In this document: piece after piece, positions 23,604 to 31,068 of the stretch
How the letters are laid out: each line of letters starts with the position of its first letter
How positions within the stretch are numbered: the first letter of the stretch is position 1
Origin: Steroidobacteraceae bacterium
GTDB lineage: Bacteria; Pseudomonadota; Gammaproteobacteria; Steroidobacterales; Steroidobacteraceae
Assembly (NCBI GenBank): GCA_029266835.1
Contig: JAQSWD010000033.1
Coordinates: 1-35,000 of the forward strand
Direction: 5' to 3'
DNA: 35,000 nt
Position numbers and translations under genes: made by a program
The notes under the pieces: generated by a model
The model's input: the letters and a program-made list of their open reading frames with translations, nothing else
Told to the model about the DNA's origin: nothing
Database searches by the model: none

Positions 23604-24320
23604 CTACGGCTGCAGTCGGGTCGACGACCACGGGCTGCCACCTGTGATCGAAACCGAACCCGCGTCGCCGGGCAGGTTCCCGCCCGATGTAGTTAGCTCG
23701 CGAGTCCAGCGAGCGCGTTCGTGGATGCGCGAGGCGCCTTCTATCCACAGCTCCACCGCGTCGGCCCAGACGTGGAAGCCTCCCCAGAACGACGGACGCG
23801 GGATGTCCACGGCGGGTGCCTGGTTGATGTTGTCGAGCGTGGGTACGGGTGCGCCGAATTTTTCAGCGGCGGCCCGCACGGCGGCGTTGAGCTGCTCGCG
23901 CGAGGTCAAGGGCCGGCTCTGCGCGCTGGCCCAGGCGCCCACGCGCCGCTGCCAGTTGCGCGAGGCGAAATACTCGTCGCTCTCGGCGGGAGGCGATTTC
24001 ACCACCACGCCTTCGATGCGGATCTGCCGGTGCGAGTGATCCCAATGGAACACCAGGGCGGCGCGCGCGTTCACGGCCAGCTCGCGGCCCTTGCGTGAGT
24101 CGTAGTTCGTCACGAAGGAGACGCGGCCGTTTTCCACGTCGAACTCCTTGCAAAGGACCACGCGTGCGGAAGGCCTGCCGTCCGTCGTGGCGGTGGCCAG
24201 GATCATGGCGTCGGGATTGGGCTGCTGGCGGGCGGCCAGCGCGGTGGCCAGCCAGGCGCTGGCGAGCGCCATGGGTTCGGCCGGCAGGGGATCGGGCAGA
24301 AGATCGTTGAACAACTCCAT
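23604..24320 (-). CDS. pdxH: Pyridoxamine/pyridoxine 5'-phosphate oxidase
   Basis: PdxH oxidises PNP or PMP to the cofactor PLP using FMN and oxygen. The 238-residue protein shows SARVVLCKEFD, FVTNYDSRKGRELAVNARAALVFHW (FMN and phosphate contacts), RQIRIEG, RVGAWASAQS and a C-terminal ARWTRE...RLQP, the family ending with the FMN-site arginine. The central WGGFHVWADAVELW replaces the more usual WGGYRLxPxxIEFW, a mild divergence. Start ATG 24320 gives MELFNDLLPDPLPAEP, a typical N-terminus. An in-frame GTG at 24386 is unlikely. Confidence 0.93.
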   Translation of the reverse strand: MELFNDLLPDPLPAEPMALASAWLATALAARQQPNPDAMILATATTDGRPSARVVLCKEFDVENGRVSFVTNYDSRKGRELAVNARAALVFHWDHSHRQIRIEGVVVKSPPAESDEYFASRNWQRRVGAWASAQSRPLTSREQLNAAVRAAAEKFGAPVPTLDNINQAPAVDIPRPSFWGGFHVWADAVELWIEGASRIHERARWTRELTTSGGNLPGDAGSVSITGGSPWSSTRLQP

Positions 24321-24350
24321 GGCCGATATGGTATCCGTGACCGGCCAGTC

Positions 24351-24379
24351 TTGCAGTCGTGCTTCGCAGCCGATAAAAG
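24351..24379 (+). promoter_or_regulatory. Candidate promoter for tyrA
   Basis: TTGCAG (24351-24356) and TAAAAG (24374-24379) are separated by exactly 17 bp in the 95 bp gap between divergent pdxH and tyrA. The -10 matches four of six consensus bases, the -35 three. The tyrA ribosome-binding site GAGGGTG follows just before its ATG. Confidence 0.35.
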
Positions 24380-24415
24380 CTAGCACGGACTTGACCTTAC
24401 GACAGAGGGTGATTA

Positions 24416-25528
24416 ATGAGCTCGCTCGATGACCTGCGCCGCAGGATCAACGAACTCGACCGGCAGATTCTCGAGCTGGTCGGCCAGCGCCAGCAGACCA
24501 GCCGCGAAATCATCAAGGCGAAGCGGGCGACCGGCCACGCGACCCGTGACTACAACCGGGAGCGCGAAGTGCTGCTCGCCGCGCGCGAGGCGGGCAAGCA
24601 GTATGGCGTCGCTCCCCAGGTGGCGGAAAACATCCTTCGGCTGCTGATCCGCTCGTCGCTAACTACCCAGGAACAGGCCAGCGTGGCCGCGCAGGGCGCG
24701 GGCTCCGGCCGCACCGCTCTGGTCATCGGCGGCAACGGCAAGATCGGCCACTGGTTCGCGGATTTCATGACTTCGCAGGGCTTTGCCGTGCAGGTGGCGG
24801 ATCCCGTGGGTGCGCCGCCGGGTTTTGAACACATCACCGACTGGAAAGCCTCGGCGCTGGACCAGGACTTCATCGTCGTGGCCACGCCGCTGGGCGCCAC
24901 AGACAAGATCCTGCGTGAATTGGCCATGCGCCGGCCGAAGGGCGTGATCTTCGACGTGGGCTCGCTGAAGTCGCCGTTGCGCGCCGGCCTCAACGCGCTC
25001 AAGTCGCATGGCTGTCGGGTCACTTCGGTGCATCCCATGTTCGGTCCGGACACCGAGCTGCTTTCGGGTCGACACGTGATCTTCGTGGACATCGGCTCAC
25101 CCGAGGCCACGGCGGCCGCGCGCGAGCTGTTTGCATCCACCATGGCCGAGCAGGCCGTGATGTCGCTGGACGATCACGACCGCCTGATCGCTTACGTGCT
25201 GGGCCTCTCGCACGCGCTCAACATCGCGTTTTTCACGGCGCTGGCTGACAGCGGCGAGGCCGCGCCCAAGCTCGCGAAGCTGTCGTCCACCACGTTCGAT
25301 TCGCAGCTCGACGTGGCGTCGAAGGTGGCGCAGGAAAGCCCCGAGCTGTACTACGAAATCCAGAGCCTGAACGACTACGGTTCCGAATCGCTGGAAGCGC
25401 TGTCCAAGGCCGTGGAAAGACTGCGTACCGCGGTCATCGCGCAGGATTTCGAGTCGTTCGCCGCGCTGATGCGCCGCGGCCGCGAATATCTCGAGGACCG
25501 GCGCTCCGTCACCGAGCGGCGAGCGTGA
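24416..25528 (+). CDS. tyrA: Bifunctional chorismate mutase / prephenate dehydrogenase (T-protein)
   Basis: The enzyme converts chorismate to prephenate and on to 4-hydroxyphenylpyruvate in tyrosine synthesis. The 370-residue protein has an AroQ-type chorismate mutase at 1-85 ([34 protein letters not shown], with the paired Arg and Lys residues), then a dehydrogenase with the NAD-binding [16 protein letters not shown] (about 102-117), VVATPLG and HPMFGPDTE, the latter carrying the catalytic-site histidine. GAGGGTG lies upstream of ATG 24416. The stop overlaps the next start as GTGA. Confidence 0.96.
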   Translation: MSSLDDLRRRINELDRQILELVGQRQQTSREIIKAKRATGHATRDYNREREVLLAAREAGKQYGVAPQVAENILRLLIRSSLTTQEQASVAAQGAGSGRTALVIGGNGKIGHWFADFMTSQGFAVQVADPVGAPPGFEHITDWKASALDQDFIVVATPLGATDKILRELAMRRPKGVIFDVGSLKSPLRAGLNALKSHGCRVTSVHPMFGPDTELLSGRHVIFVDIGSPEATAAARELFASTMAEQAVMSLDDHDRLIAYVLGLSHALNIAFFTALADSGEAAPKLAKLSSTTFDSQLDVASKVAQESPELYYEIQSLNDYGSESLEALSKAVERLRTAVIAQDFESFAALMRRGREYLEDRRSVTERRA

Positions 25529-26646
25529 CCGCTGAAGCACGCGATCCCTACGGCGGTACCGCCGATGAATTGCGCGAGCGCCTGCGCGCGCTCACCGAAG
25601 AGGTCCAGCGCAACGAGCTGCTGTTGCGCAAGACCCAGGATCGCGAAGTCGAACTGCTGCGCGCGCATTCGCTCGGGGAATTATTCGAACGAGTGGTCAG
25701 CGGACTGCGCACGGCTTATGGCCTCGACCTGGTGACATTGTCGCTGTTCGACCCGCAGCACGAGCTGCGCCATCTCTCGGGCAGCGAGAACCTCTCCAGC
25801 GTCGTGATCGACGAAGTACGTTTCATCGACACGGTGTCGCCGCTGGCGCCGCGACTGGCGCAGTTCGATCGCCCCTGGCTCGGCGCCTATGACCCGGCGG
25901 ACCACCAGATCATGATCTCGCCGAATTTCCGCCACGGCAGCATCGCGCTGATTCCGCTGCCGCGCGACAGCCGCGCCATCGGCGTGATGGCCTTCGGCAG
26001 CCGGGACCCGCGCCGTTTCACTTCAGACCTCGCCTCCGATTTCCTCGCGCACCTGGGCAAAGTGGTGGCCATCAGCCTGGAAAACGCGGTGAATCGCGCC
26101 CGGCTGGTGCGCAGCGGCGTCACGGATTTTCTCACCGGCTGGCACAACCGCCGCTATTTCCACAGCCGCCTGCGCGAGGAACTGGCGCGCGCCGAGCGCA
26201 CGGGCAAGGCGCTGGCCTGCCTCATGATCGACGTGGACCATTTCAAGGAGATCAACGACCGCTTCGGCCACCTGGCCGGTGACGAGGCCCTGAAAGAAGT
26301 GTCGCGCCGCGCGGAGGCGGAGATCCGTGCGGGTGATACGGGCGCGCGGTTCGGTGGCGACGAGTTCGCGATACTGCTGGCCGGCGCCGAGAGCGCACAT
26401 GCAGTGAAGCTGGCCGAGCGAATCCACCAGGGCGTGGGGGCCGCTCCGATCCGCGTGCATGGCGGTGCGCAAGTGACCGTCACGCTGTCGATCGGCCTGG
26501 CCACGCCACGTGATTGGTTAGGCGCGCGATTCCAGCCGCCGCAACAGCACCAGGAACATCGGCACACCCAGCAGCGCCATGATGGCGCCCACCGGCAATT
26601 GCCGCGGGGCCGCGGCCGTGCGCGCGACCAGGTCGGCGGCGGCTAA
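25525..26646 (+). CDS. GAF-GGDEF diguanylate cyclase with replaced C-terminus
   Basis: A 373-residue protein: an N-terminal coiled-coil (residues 13-45), a DUF484/GAF-like sensor domain (about 50-190) and a GGDEF domain. The cyclase motif GGDEF is at 277-281, preceded by an RAGD inhibitory-site motif five residues upstream, and [13 protein letters not shown] supplies the metal-binding aspartate. After [11 protein letters not shown] (about residue 332) homology stops: the last helices normally ending in ALYxAKxxGRN are absent and a Gln/His/Arg-rich tail of about 40 residues is read antisense through the 3' end of the permease gene. The overlap with that convergent gene is 129 bp. The GTG start overlaps the tyrA stop. 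Activity is uncertain; a decaying gene is possible. Confidence 0.8.
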   Translation: MTAEARDPYGGTADELRERLRALTEEVQRNELLLRKTQDREVELLRAHSLGELFERVVSGLRTAYGLDLVTLSLFDPQHELRHLSGSENLSSVVIDEVRFIDTVSPLAPRLAQFDRPWLGAYDPADHQIMISPNFRHGSIALIPLPRDSRAIGVMAFGSRDPRRFTSDLASDFLAHLGKVVAISLENAVNRARLVRSGVTDFLTGWHNRRYFHSRLREELARAERTGKALACLMIDVDHFKEINDRFGHLAGDEALKEVSRRAEAEIRAGDTGARFGGDEFAILLAGAESAHAVKLAERIHQGVGAAPIRVHGGAQVTVTLSIGLATPRDWLGARFQPPQQHQEHRHTQQRHDGAHRQLPRGRGRARDQVGGG

Positions 26647-27417
26647 CAAGGTTCCGCCCGCCAGCGCGGCGGCGGGCACCACGATACGGTGCGCCGCGGT
26701 GCGAAATGCCAGCCGCGCGAAGTGTGGAATCACGAGCCCGACGAACCCGATGGTGCCGCCCTGGATCACGGCGCCGGCCGTCAGCGCCCCGGCGACGAGC
26801 ACGATGACGATACGCCACCAACCGAGGTCCAGGCCGAGACTCTGCGCGGTGGTCTCGCCGGTGGCCAGCACGTCGAGAGGCCGCGAGATCACGAACACCA
26901 GCGCCGTGGCCAACAAGGTGGCGATGGCCATGATCCACGGATGTGCCGCCCAGCCCAGGTCGCCGGCCAGCCAGAACATCATGCCGCGCAACTGACCATT
27001 GTCCGCGAGCACCAGCACCAGCGTGACCATGGCGCCGCAGGCTGCGGCAACCACCACGCCGGTGAGCAGCACGCGCACGGTGGCGCCACCGCGCGCCAGC
27101 GCCAGCACCAGCAGAGTGGTCAGCACGGCCCCGAGCGCCGCCGAGCACTGCACTATCCACAGCGAGGCGCCAAACAACAGCGCGAACAACGCGCCCACCG
27201 ACGAACCACCCGACACGCCCAGCACATAAGAATCCGCCAGCGGATTGCGAAACAGGGCCTGGAGCAATACGCCGGCCAGCGCCAGCAAGGCGCCGATGGT
27301 GAACGCGGACAGCAAGCGCGGCGCGCGCAAATCCAGGACGACGGTGCGGGCCGGTTCTGACAGGTCGCCGAACAAGGCGGCCATTGCGGGACGCACGCCG
27401 ATGTGGGCACGCGGCAT
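26518..27417 (-). CDS. FecCD-family ABC permease (BtuC-like), short at the N-terminus
   Basis: A 299-residue polytopic membrane protein of the B12/siderophore/haem permease family. Landmarks are LRAPRLLSAFTIGALLALAGVLLQALFRNPLADSYVLGVSGGSSVG, GMMFWLAGDLG and GTIGFVGLVIPHFARL (the loop that contacts the ATPase). Family members usually have about 330 residues and ten helices; here the first helix is missing, since the protein opens within what is normally the first periplasmic loop. An in-frame stop lies ten codons upstream, so no longer start exists. Its 3' end overlaps the GGDEF gene and its 5' end is 29 bp from divergent rppH. Partner of the ATPase at 22060-22824 by inference. Confidence 0.85.
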   Translation of the reverse strand: MPRAHIGVRPAMAALFGDLSEPARTVVLDLRAPRLLSAFTIGALLALAGVLLQALFRNPLADSYVLGVSGGSSVGALFALLFGASLWIVQCSAALGAVLTTLLVLALARGGATVRVLLTGVVVAAACGAMVTLVLVLADNGQLRGMMFWLAGDLGWAAHPWIMAIATLLATALVFVISRPLDVLATGETTAQSLGLDLGWWRIVIVLVAGALTAGAVIQGGTIGFVGLVIPHFARLAFRTAAHRIVVPAAALAGGTLLAAADLVARTAAAPRQLPVGAIMALLGVPMFLVLLRRLESRA

Positions 27418-27446
27418 TGTGCTATGAATCTGGTAAAACGTCCGTC

Positions 27447-27992
27447 ATGAGCGACTGGATCGATGCGGAGGGCTATCGAGCAAATGTCGGCATCGTGTTG
27501 ATGCGCGACAATGGCGAGGTATTCCTGGGCCAGCGCACCGGCAAACGCGGCTGGCAGTTTCCCCAGGGCGGGGTGCGCCAGGGCGAACCCGTCGAACAGG
27601 CCTTGTATCGTGAGCTGGAAGAGGAGATCGGCCTCGCGCGCCCGCAGGTCACGCTGGTGGGTTCCACCGCCGACTGGATCCGTTACGACCTTCCGAAGCG
27701 CTACGTGCGGCGTGGCCGCGGCCCTACCTGCATCGGCCAGAAGCAGCGCTGGTTCCTGCTGAAACTGGCGGTACCTGAGGCGGTCGTCGACTTCAAATTC
27801 ACCAACACCAACGAGCCGGAATTCGACGGCTGGCGCTGGGCAAACTACTGGGAGCCCGTGCGCGAGGTGATCTACTTCAAGCGTCCGGTGTACGTGCGCA
27901 TGCTGACCGAGCTGTCGGCCGCGGCTTTTCCGGCCGGCGCTCCGCCGCTGCCCGAGTGGTGGCAGGCGGAAGCCGCGGCAGTCGAGAACTGA
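27447..27992 (+). CDS. rppH: RNA 5'-pyrophosphohydrolase RppH
   Basis: RppH removes pyrophosphate from 5'-triphosphate mRNA ends and so starts mRNA decay. The 181-residue protein has MSDWIDAEGYRANVGIVLM, GKRGWQFPQGGV and a complete Nudix box GGVRQGEPVEQALYRELEEEIG (about 39-60) with the metal-binding glutamates, then RWFLLKL and FDGWRWANYWEPV, typical of the family. Start ATG 27447. It opens a plus-strand run with DUF6776, bactofilin, erpA and ppx genes, all separated by 5-20 bp. Confidence 0.96.
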   Translation: MSDWIDAEGYRANVGIVLMRDNGEVFLGQRTGKRGWQFPQGGVRQGEPVEQALYRELEEEIGLARPQVTLVGSTADWIRYDLPKRYVRRGRGPTCIGQKQRWFLLKLAVPEAVVDFKFTNTNEPEFDGWRWANYWEPVREVIYFKRPVYVRMLTELSAAAFPAGAPPLPEWWQAEAAAVEN

Positions 27993-27997
27993 ACTGG

Positions 27998-28723
27998 ATG
28001 CCGGGTTTGCCGCCGAAACTGGTCGTCACCACCTACGCGCCCACGCGCCGCTGGATCACGATCGTCCTGCTGGTCCTGGTGGTCGCGGGCGGCGTCTATG
28101 GAATGTTCGAATTCGGCCGGTATCGCGCCGGTTTCGACGTGGTCGCCGCGCTGAAACATCGCACCGCGCTGCAGGGCGAAATCACTTCGCAACAGGCGAC
28201 GATTTCCGAGTTGCGCGCCAAGGTGGCGCAGCTGGAATCCTCCACCGTAGGACAGACCCGGGAGCGTGAAGAGGTCCAGCGCACCATTGGCGAGCTGCAG
28301 GCCCAGGTGGCCCGAGCCAACCAGGAACTGGCCTTTTTCCGGGGTATCGTCACCCAAAATGCGAACTCGGCCGAGGTAAAAATCCAGCAGGCGCGTATGG
28401 TGGCCACGGCCACGGCAAACAAGTTCCGCGTACGCGTCACCCTGGTCCAGCCCATGAAGCCGGACAGCACGGTGAGCGGCGTGGTCGTCCTGTCGGTCGA
28501 TGGCGAGGTCGATGGCAAGCCCGGGCGTGCGGATTTCGCGACACTCTCGGGCGGCAAACGGCGTGAGATACCCTTCACTTTCCGCTATCTCGAAAACATC
28601 GAAGAGGAAATCACCATGCCTCCCGGCATGAAACCCGAACAACTGCTGGTCGAAGTCCGCTCCAACCGCCGCGGCGCCGCGCCCGTGCAACAGTCCTACG
28701 TCTGGAGTGTCGATCCGCAGTAG
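27998..28723 (+). CDS. DUF6776-type membrane coiled-coil protein
   Basis: A 241-residue protein with one transmembrane helix (ITIVLLVLVVAGGVYGMFEFG, about residues 20-40), a long coiled coil (about 53-115, heptads rich in Leu, Gln and Glu) and a C-terminal beta-rich domain with VRVTLVQPMKPDSTVSGVVVLSVDGEVDG and IPFTFRYLENIEEEI. It resembles the DUF6776 family; function is unknown. It starts 5 bp after rppH and is followed 20 bp later by a bactofilin gene. This neighbour suggests a role at the cell envelope, which is inference. Confidence 0.78.
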   Translation: MPGLPPKLVVTTYAPTRRWITIVLLVLVVAGGVYGMFEFGRYRAGFDVVAALKHRTALQGEITSQQATISELRAKVAQLESSTVGQTREREEVQRTIGELQAQVARANQELAFFRGIVTQNANSAEVKIQQARMVATATANKFRVRVTLVQPMKPDSTVSGVVVLSVDGEVDGKPGRADFATLSGGKRREIPFTFRYLENIEEEITMPPGMKPEQLLVEVRSNRRGAAPVQQSYVWSVDPQ

Positions 28724-28743
28724 GCGGGTGGGCGGGAGAGTTC

Positions 28744-29166
28744 ATGTTCGGGCGACGCAAACAGGTTTCGACGCGTATCGATACGCTGCTGGGCAAGGCC
28801 GCCACGCTGAATGGGGACCTCGAGTTCTCGGGCGGCCTGCATCTCGATGGGCGTGTGAACGGCAACGTGCGCAGCAATGCGTCGGATGGTGGCGCGCTGT
28901 CGGTCAGCGAAAGCGGCATCATCGAGGGGTCGGTCGAAGTCACGAATATCGTCATGAATGGCACCGTCAACGGTGACATGCATGCGCGCGAACGCCTCGT
29001 GCTGGGCGGCAAGGCGCGGGTCAATGGCAATGTGCATTACGGGGTCATTGAAATGGCGCCGGGCGCCGTCATAACCGGGAAGCTGATTCCGCTCGGAGAC
29101 ACTTCCGGCAAGGAACAGCCGGCGCAAACCGAGCCGGAGGTTGCGACCGCAAAGTCCGGCGCGTAG
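28744..29166 (+). CDS. Bactofilin (DUF583 polymer-forming protein)
   Basis: A 140-residue bactofilin. Bactofilins form nucleotide-free filaments at the membrane that organise envelope proteins. The core is a right-handed beta-helix made of short repeats with regularly spaced Gly, Val and Asn (DLEFSGGLHLDGRVNGNV, GIIEGSVEVTNIVMNGTVNGDM, VLGGKARVNGNVHYGVIEM). The short N-terminus MFGRRKQ is basic and may bind membrane; the C-terminal tail is disordered. GGGAGAG lies upstream of ATG 28744. Confidence 0.93.
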   Translation: MFGRRKQVSTRIDTLLGKAATLNGDLEFSGGLHLDGRVNGNVRSNASDGGALSVSESGIIEGSVEVTNIVMNGTVNGDMHARERLVLGGKARVNGNVHYGVIEMAPGAVITGKLIPLGDTSGKEQPAQTEPEVATAKSGA

Positions 29167-29175
29167 TGTTTCCCC

Positions 29176-29520
29176 ATGACTGAAACGGCCACCGAGACCC
29201 TGGTTTTCACCGATGCCGCCGCACGCAAGGTCGGCGATCTCATCCTTGGCGAAGGCAATCCCAACCTCAAGCTGCGCGTCTTCGTGCAGGGCGGCGGTTG
29301 TTCCGGCATGCAATACGGCTTCGAGTTCGACGAGGCCGAGCAGGATGGCGATACCTGCGTCGAGAATCTGGGCGTCAAACTGCTCATCGACCCGATCAGC
29401 GTTCAATACCTGACGGGTGCGGAAATCGACTATCGCGAAGGCCTGGACGGCGCGCAGTTCGTGATCCGCAATCCGAACGCGCAAACCACCTGCGGCTGCG
29501 GCTCCTCGTTCTCCGCCTGA
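29176..29520 (+). CDS. erpA: Iron-sulfur cluster insertion protein ErpA
   Basis: An A-type carrier that delivers Fe-S clusters to apoproteins, including isoprenoid-synthesis enzymes. The 114-residue protein has the three cluster cysteines C42 ([11 protein letters not shown]), C106 and C108 (CGCGSSFS) and the family pattern [12 protein letters not shown] and [15 protein letters not shown]. It follows the bactofilin gene by 9 bp and precedes ppx by 12 bp. Confidence 0.96.
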   Translation: MTETATETLVFTDAAARKVGDLILGEGNPNLKLRVFVQGGGCSGMQYGFEFDEAEQDGDTCVENLGVKLLIDPISVQYLTGAEIDYREGLDGAQFVIRNPNAQTTCGCGSSFSA

Positions 29521-29532
29521 TAGCCGGCTGAC

Positions 29533-31050
29533 GTGGCGCGACGCGCTCCGAAGTCCGTCCCCGACGTACTCGCCGCCGTCGATCTCGGTTCCAACAGCTT
29601 CCACATGGTGGTCGCGCGTTACACGCACGGCCAGTTGGTCATCCTCGATCGCCTGCGCGAAATGGTGCGCCTGGGCGCGGGCCTGGAAAGCGACGGCCGA
29701 CTCAACAAGGAAGTGGGCGCGCGCGCCCTGGCTTGCCTCGAGCGCTTTGGTCAGCGCCTGCGCGACATGCGTCCCGACAGCGTGCGCGTAGCCGGCACGA
29801 ACGTGTTCCGGCGCGCGAAACGTGCGCAGGCCTTCATCGAGCGGGCGCGCGAGGCCATTGGTCATCCCATCGAAATCGTGTCGGGCATAGAAGAGGCGCG
29901 GCTCATTTACTCAGGCGTCGCACACACCATGCCCGCAGGCGCCGGACGGCGGCTGGTCTGCGACATTGGCGGCGGCAGCACCGAGATCATCATCGGCGAG
30001 GGTCTGCAGCCGCTGGAGCTCGAGAGCCTGCAGATGGGCTGCGTGCGTCTCAGCGAGGAATTCTTCGCCGACGGACGCCTGTCGCCAAAGCGCATGCAGC
30101 GCTGCCGCGTGGCCGCGCGGCAGGCCATCGAGCCTTATCAATCCTCGTTCCGCCGCCGGGGCTGGGACGAAGCCGTGGGCAGCTCGGGCACGGTGCGCGC
30201 CATCGGCGACGGCATCCGGGAGCTGGATCCCAACGCCATGGAAATTTCCGCCGAAGGCCTGGACGGCATCATCCGGATGCTGGGAGAGATAGAGCACATC
30301 CGTGACCTGAACCTGCAGGCGGTCACCGACGAGCGCAAGCTCTCGTTCGCCGGCGGCGTCGCCATACTCGCGGAGCTCTTCGAGCAGTTGCGCCTCGAGC
30401 GCATGAAGGTCGCCGATGGCGCGATGCGCGAGGGCCTGCTCTACGACCTGCTGGGGCGTTACACCGACGAGGACGCGCGTGAGCGCACCGTGCGCAGCAT
30501 GCAGGAGCGCTATCACGTCGACCTGGTACAGGCCGAACGCGTCGAAAATACGGTGGTCGGTTTCCTCAACCAGGTCGAAGAGGCCTGGGGACTGGCCGAC
30601 CCGGAGATCGACCTGTTGTTGCGCTGGGCCGCCCGACTGCACGAGATCGGGCTGGACGTGGCGCATAGCGGCTATCACCGCCATGGGGCCTATTTACTGG
30701 CCAATGCCGACATGGCGGGGTTTCCACGCGCGGAGCAGAAACTGCTTGCCATCATGGTGGGCAGTCACCGGCGCAAGCCGGCCATGGAAGACGCGGACGA
30801 GCTGACGCCGCCGTGGGATCGGCGCGCGCCGGCCATGACACTGCTGCTGCGCCTGTCGGTGCTGCTGAATCGCGGCAGGAGCACGGTAGCTTTGCCGGCC
30901 ATCAAGCTCACTGCGCGCCGGGACTCGCTGGAGATGCGCTTTCCGCCGCGCTGGCTGGATGATCACCCATTGACCGTGGCCGACCTGCAGAGCGAGATCG
31001 GGCATCTCAAGGCAGTGGGTTTCCGGCTTCGCGTGTATACCGCGAAGTAG
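29533..31050 (+). CDS. ppx: Exopolyphosphatase (Ppx/GppA family)
   Basis: Ppx releases phosphate from the ends of polyphosphate; relatives also hydrolyse pppGpp. The 505-residue protein shows the actin-like ATPase-fold motifs AAVDLGSNSFHMVVAR (residues 14-29), SGIEEARLIYSGVAH and VCDIGGGSTEIIIGEG, then the C-terminal HD-type helical domain (LLRWAARLHEIGLDVAHSGYHRHGAYLLANADMAGF). Start is GTG 29533 with a poor ribosome-binding site. It converges on ppk1, the enzyme making its substrate, with an 18 bp gap. Confidence 0.94.
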   Translation: MARRAPKSVPDVLAAVDLGSNSFHMVVARYTHGQLVILDRLREMVRLGAGLESDGRLNKEVGARALACLERFGQRLRDMRPDSVRVAGTNVFRRAKRAQAFIERAREAIGHPIEIVSGIEEARLIYSGVAHTMPAGAGRRLVCDIGGGSTEIIIGEGLQPLELESLQMGCVRLSEEFFADGRLSPKRMQRCRVAARQAIEPYQSSFRRRGWDEAVGSSGTVRAIGDGIRELDPNAMEISAEGLDGIIRMLGEIEHIRDLNLQAVTDERKLSFAGGVAILAELFEQLRLERMKVADGAMREGLLYDLLGRYTDEDARERTVRSMQERYHVDLVQAERVENTVVGFLNQVEEAWGLADPEIDLLLRWAARLHEIGLDVAHSGYHRHGAYLLANADMAGFPRAEQKLLAIMVGSHRRKPAMEDADELTPPWDRRAPAMTLLLRLSVLLNRGRSTVALPAIKLTARRDSLEMRFPPRWLDDHPLTVADLQSEIGHLKAVGFRLRVYTAK

Positions 31051-31068
31051 CGCGCTTCTCAGGGACGA

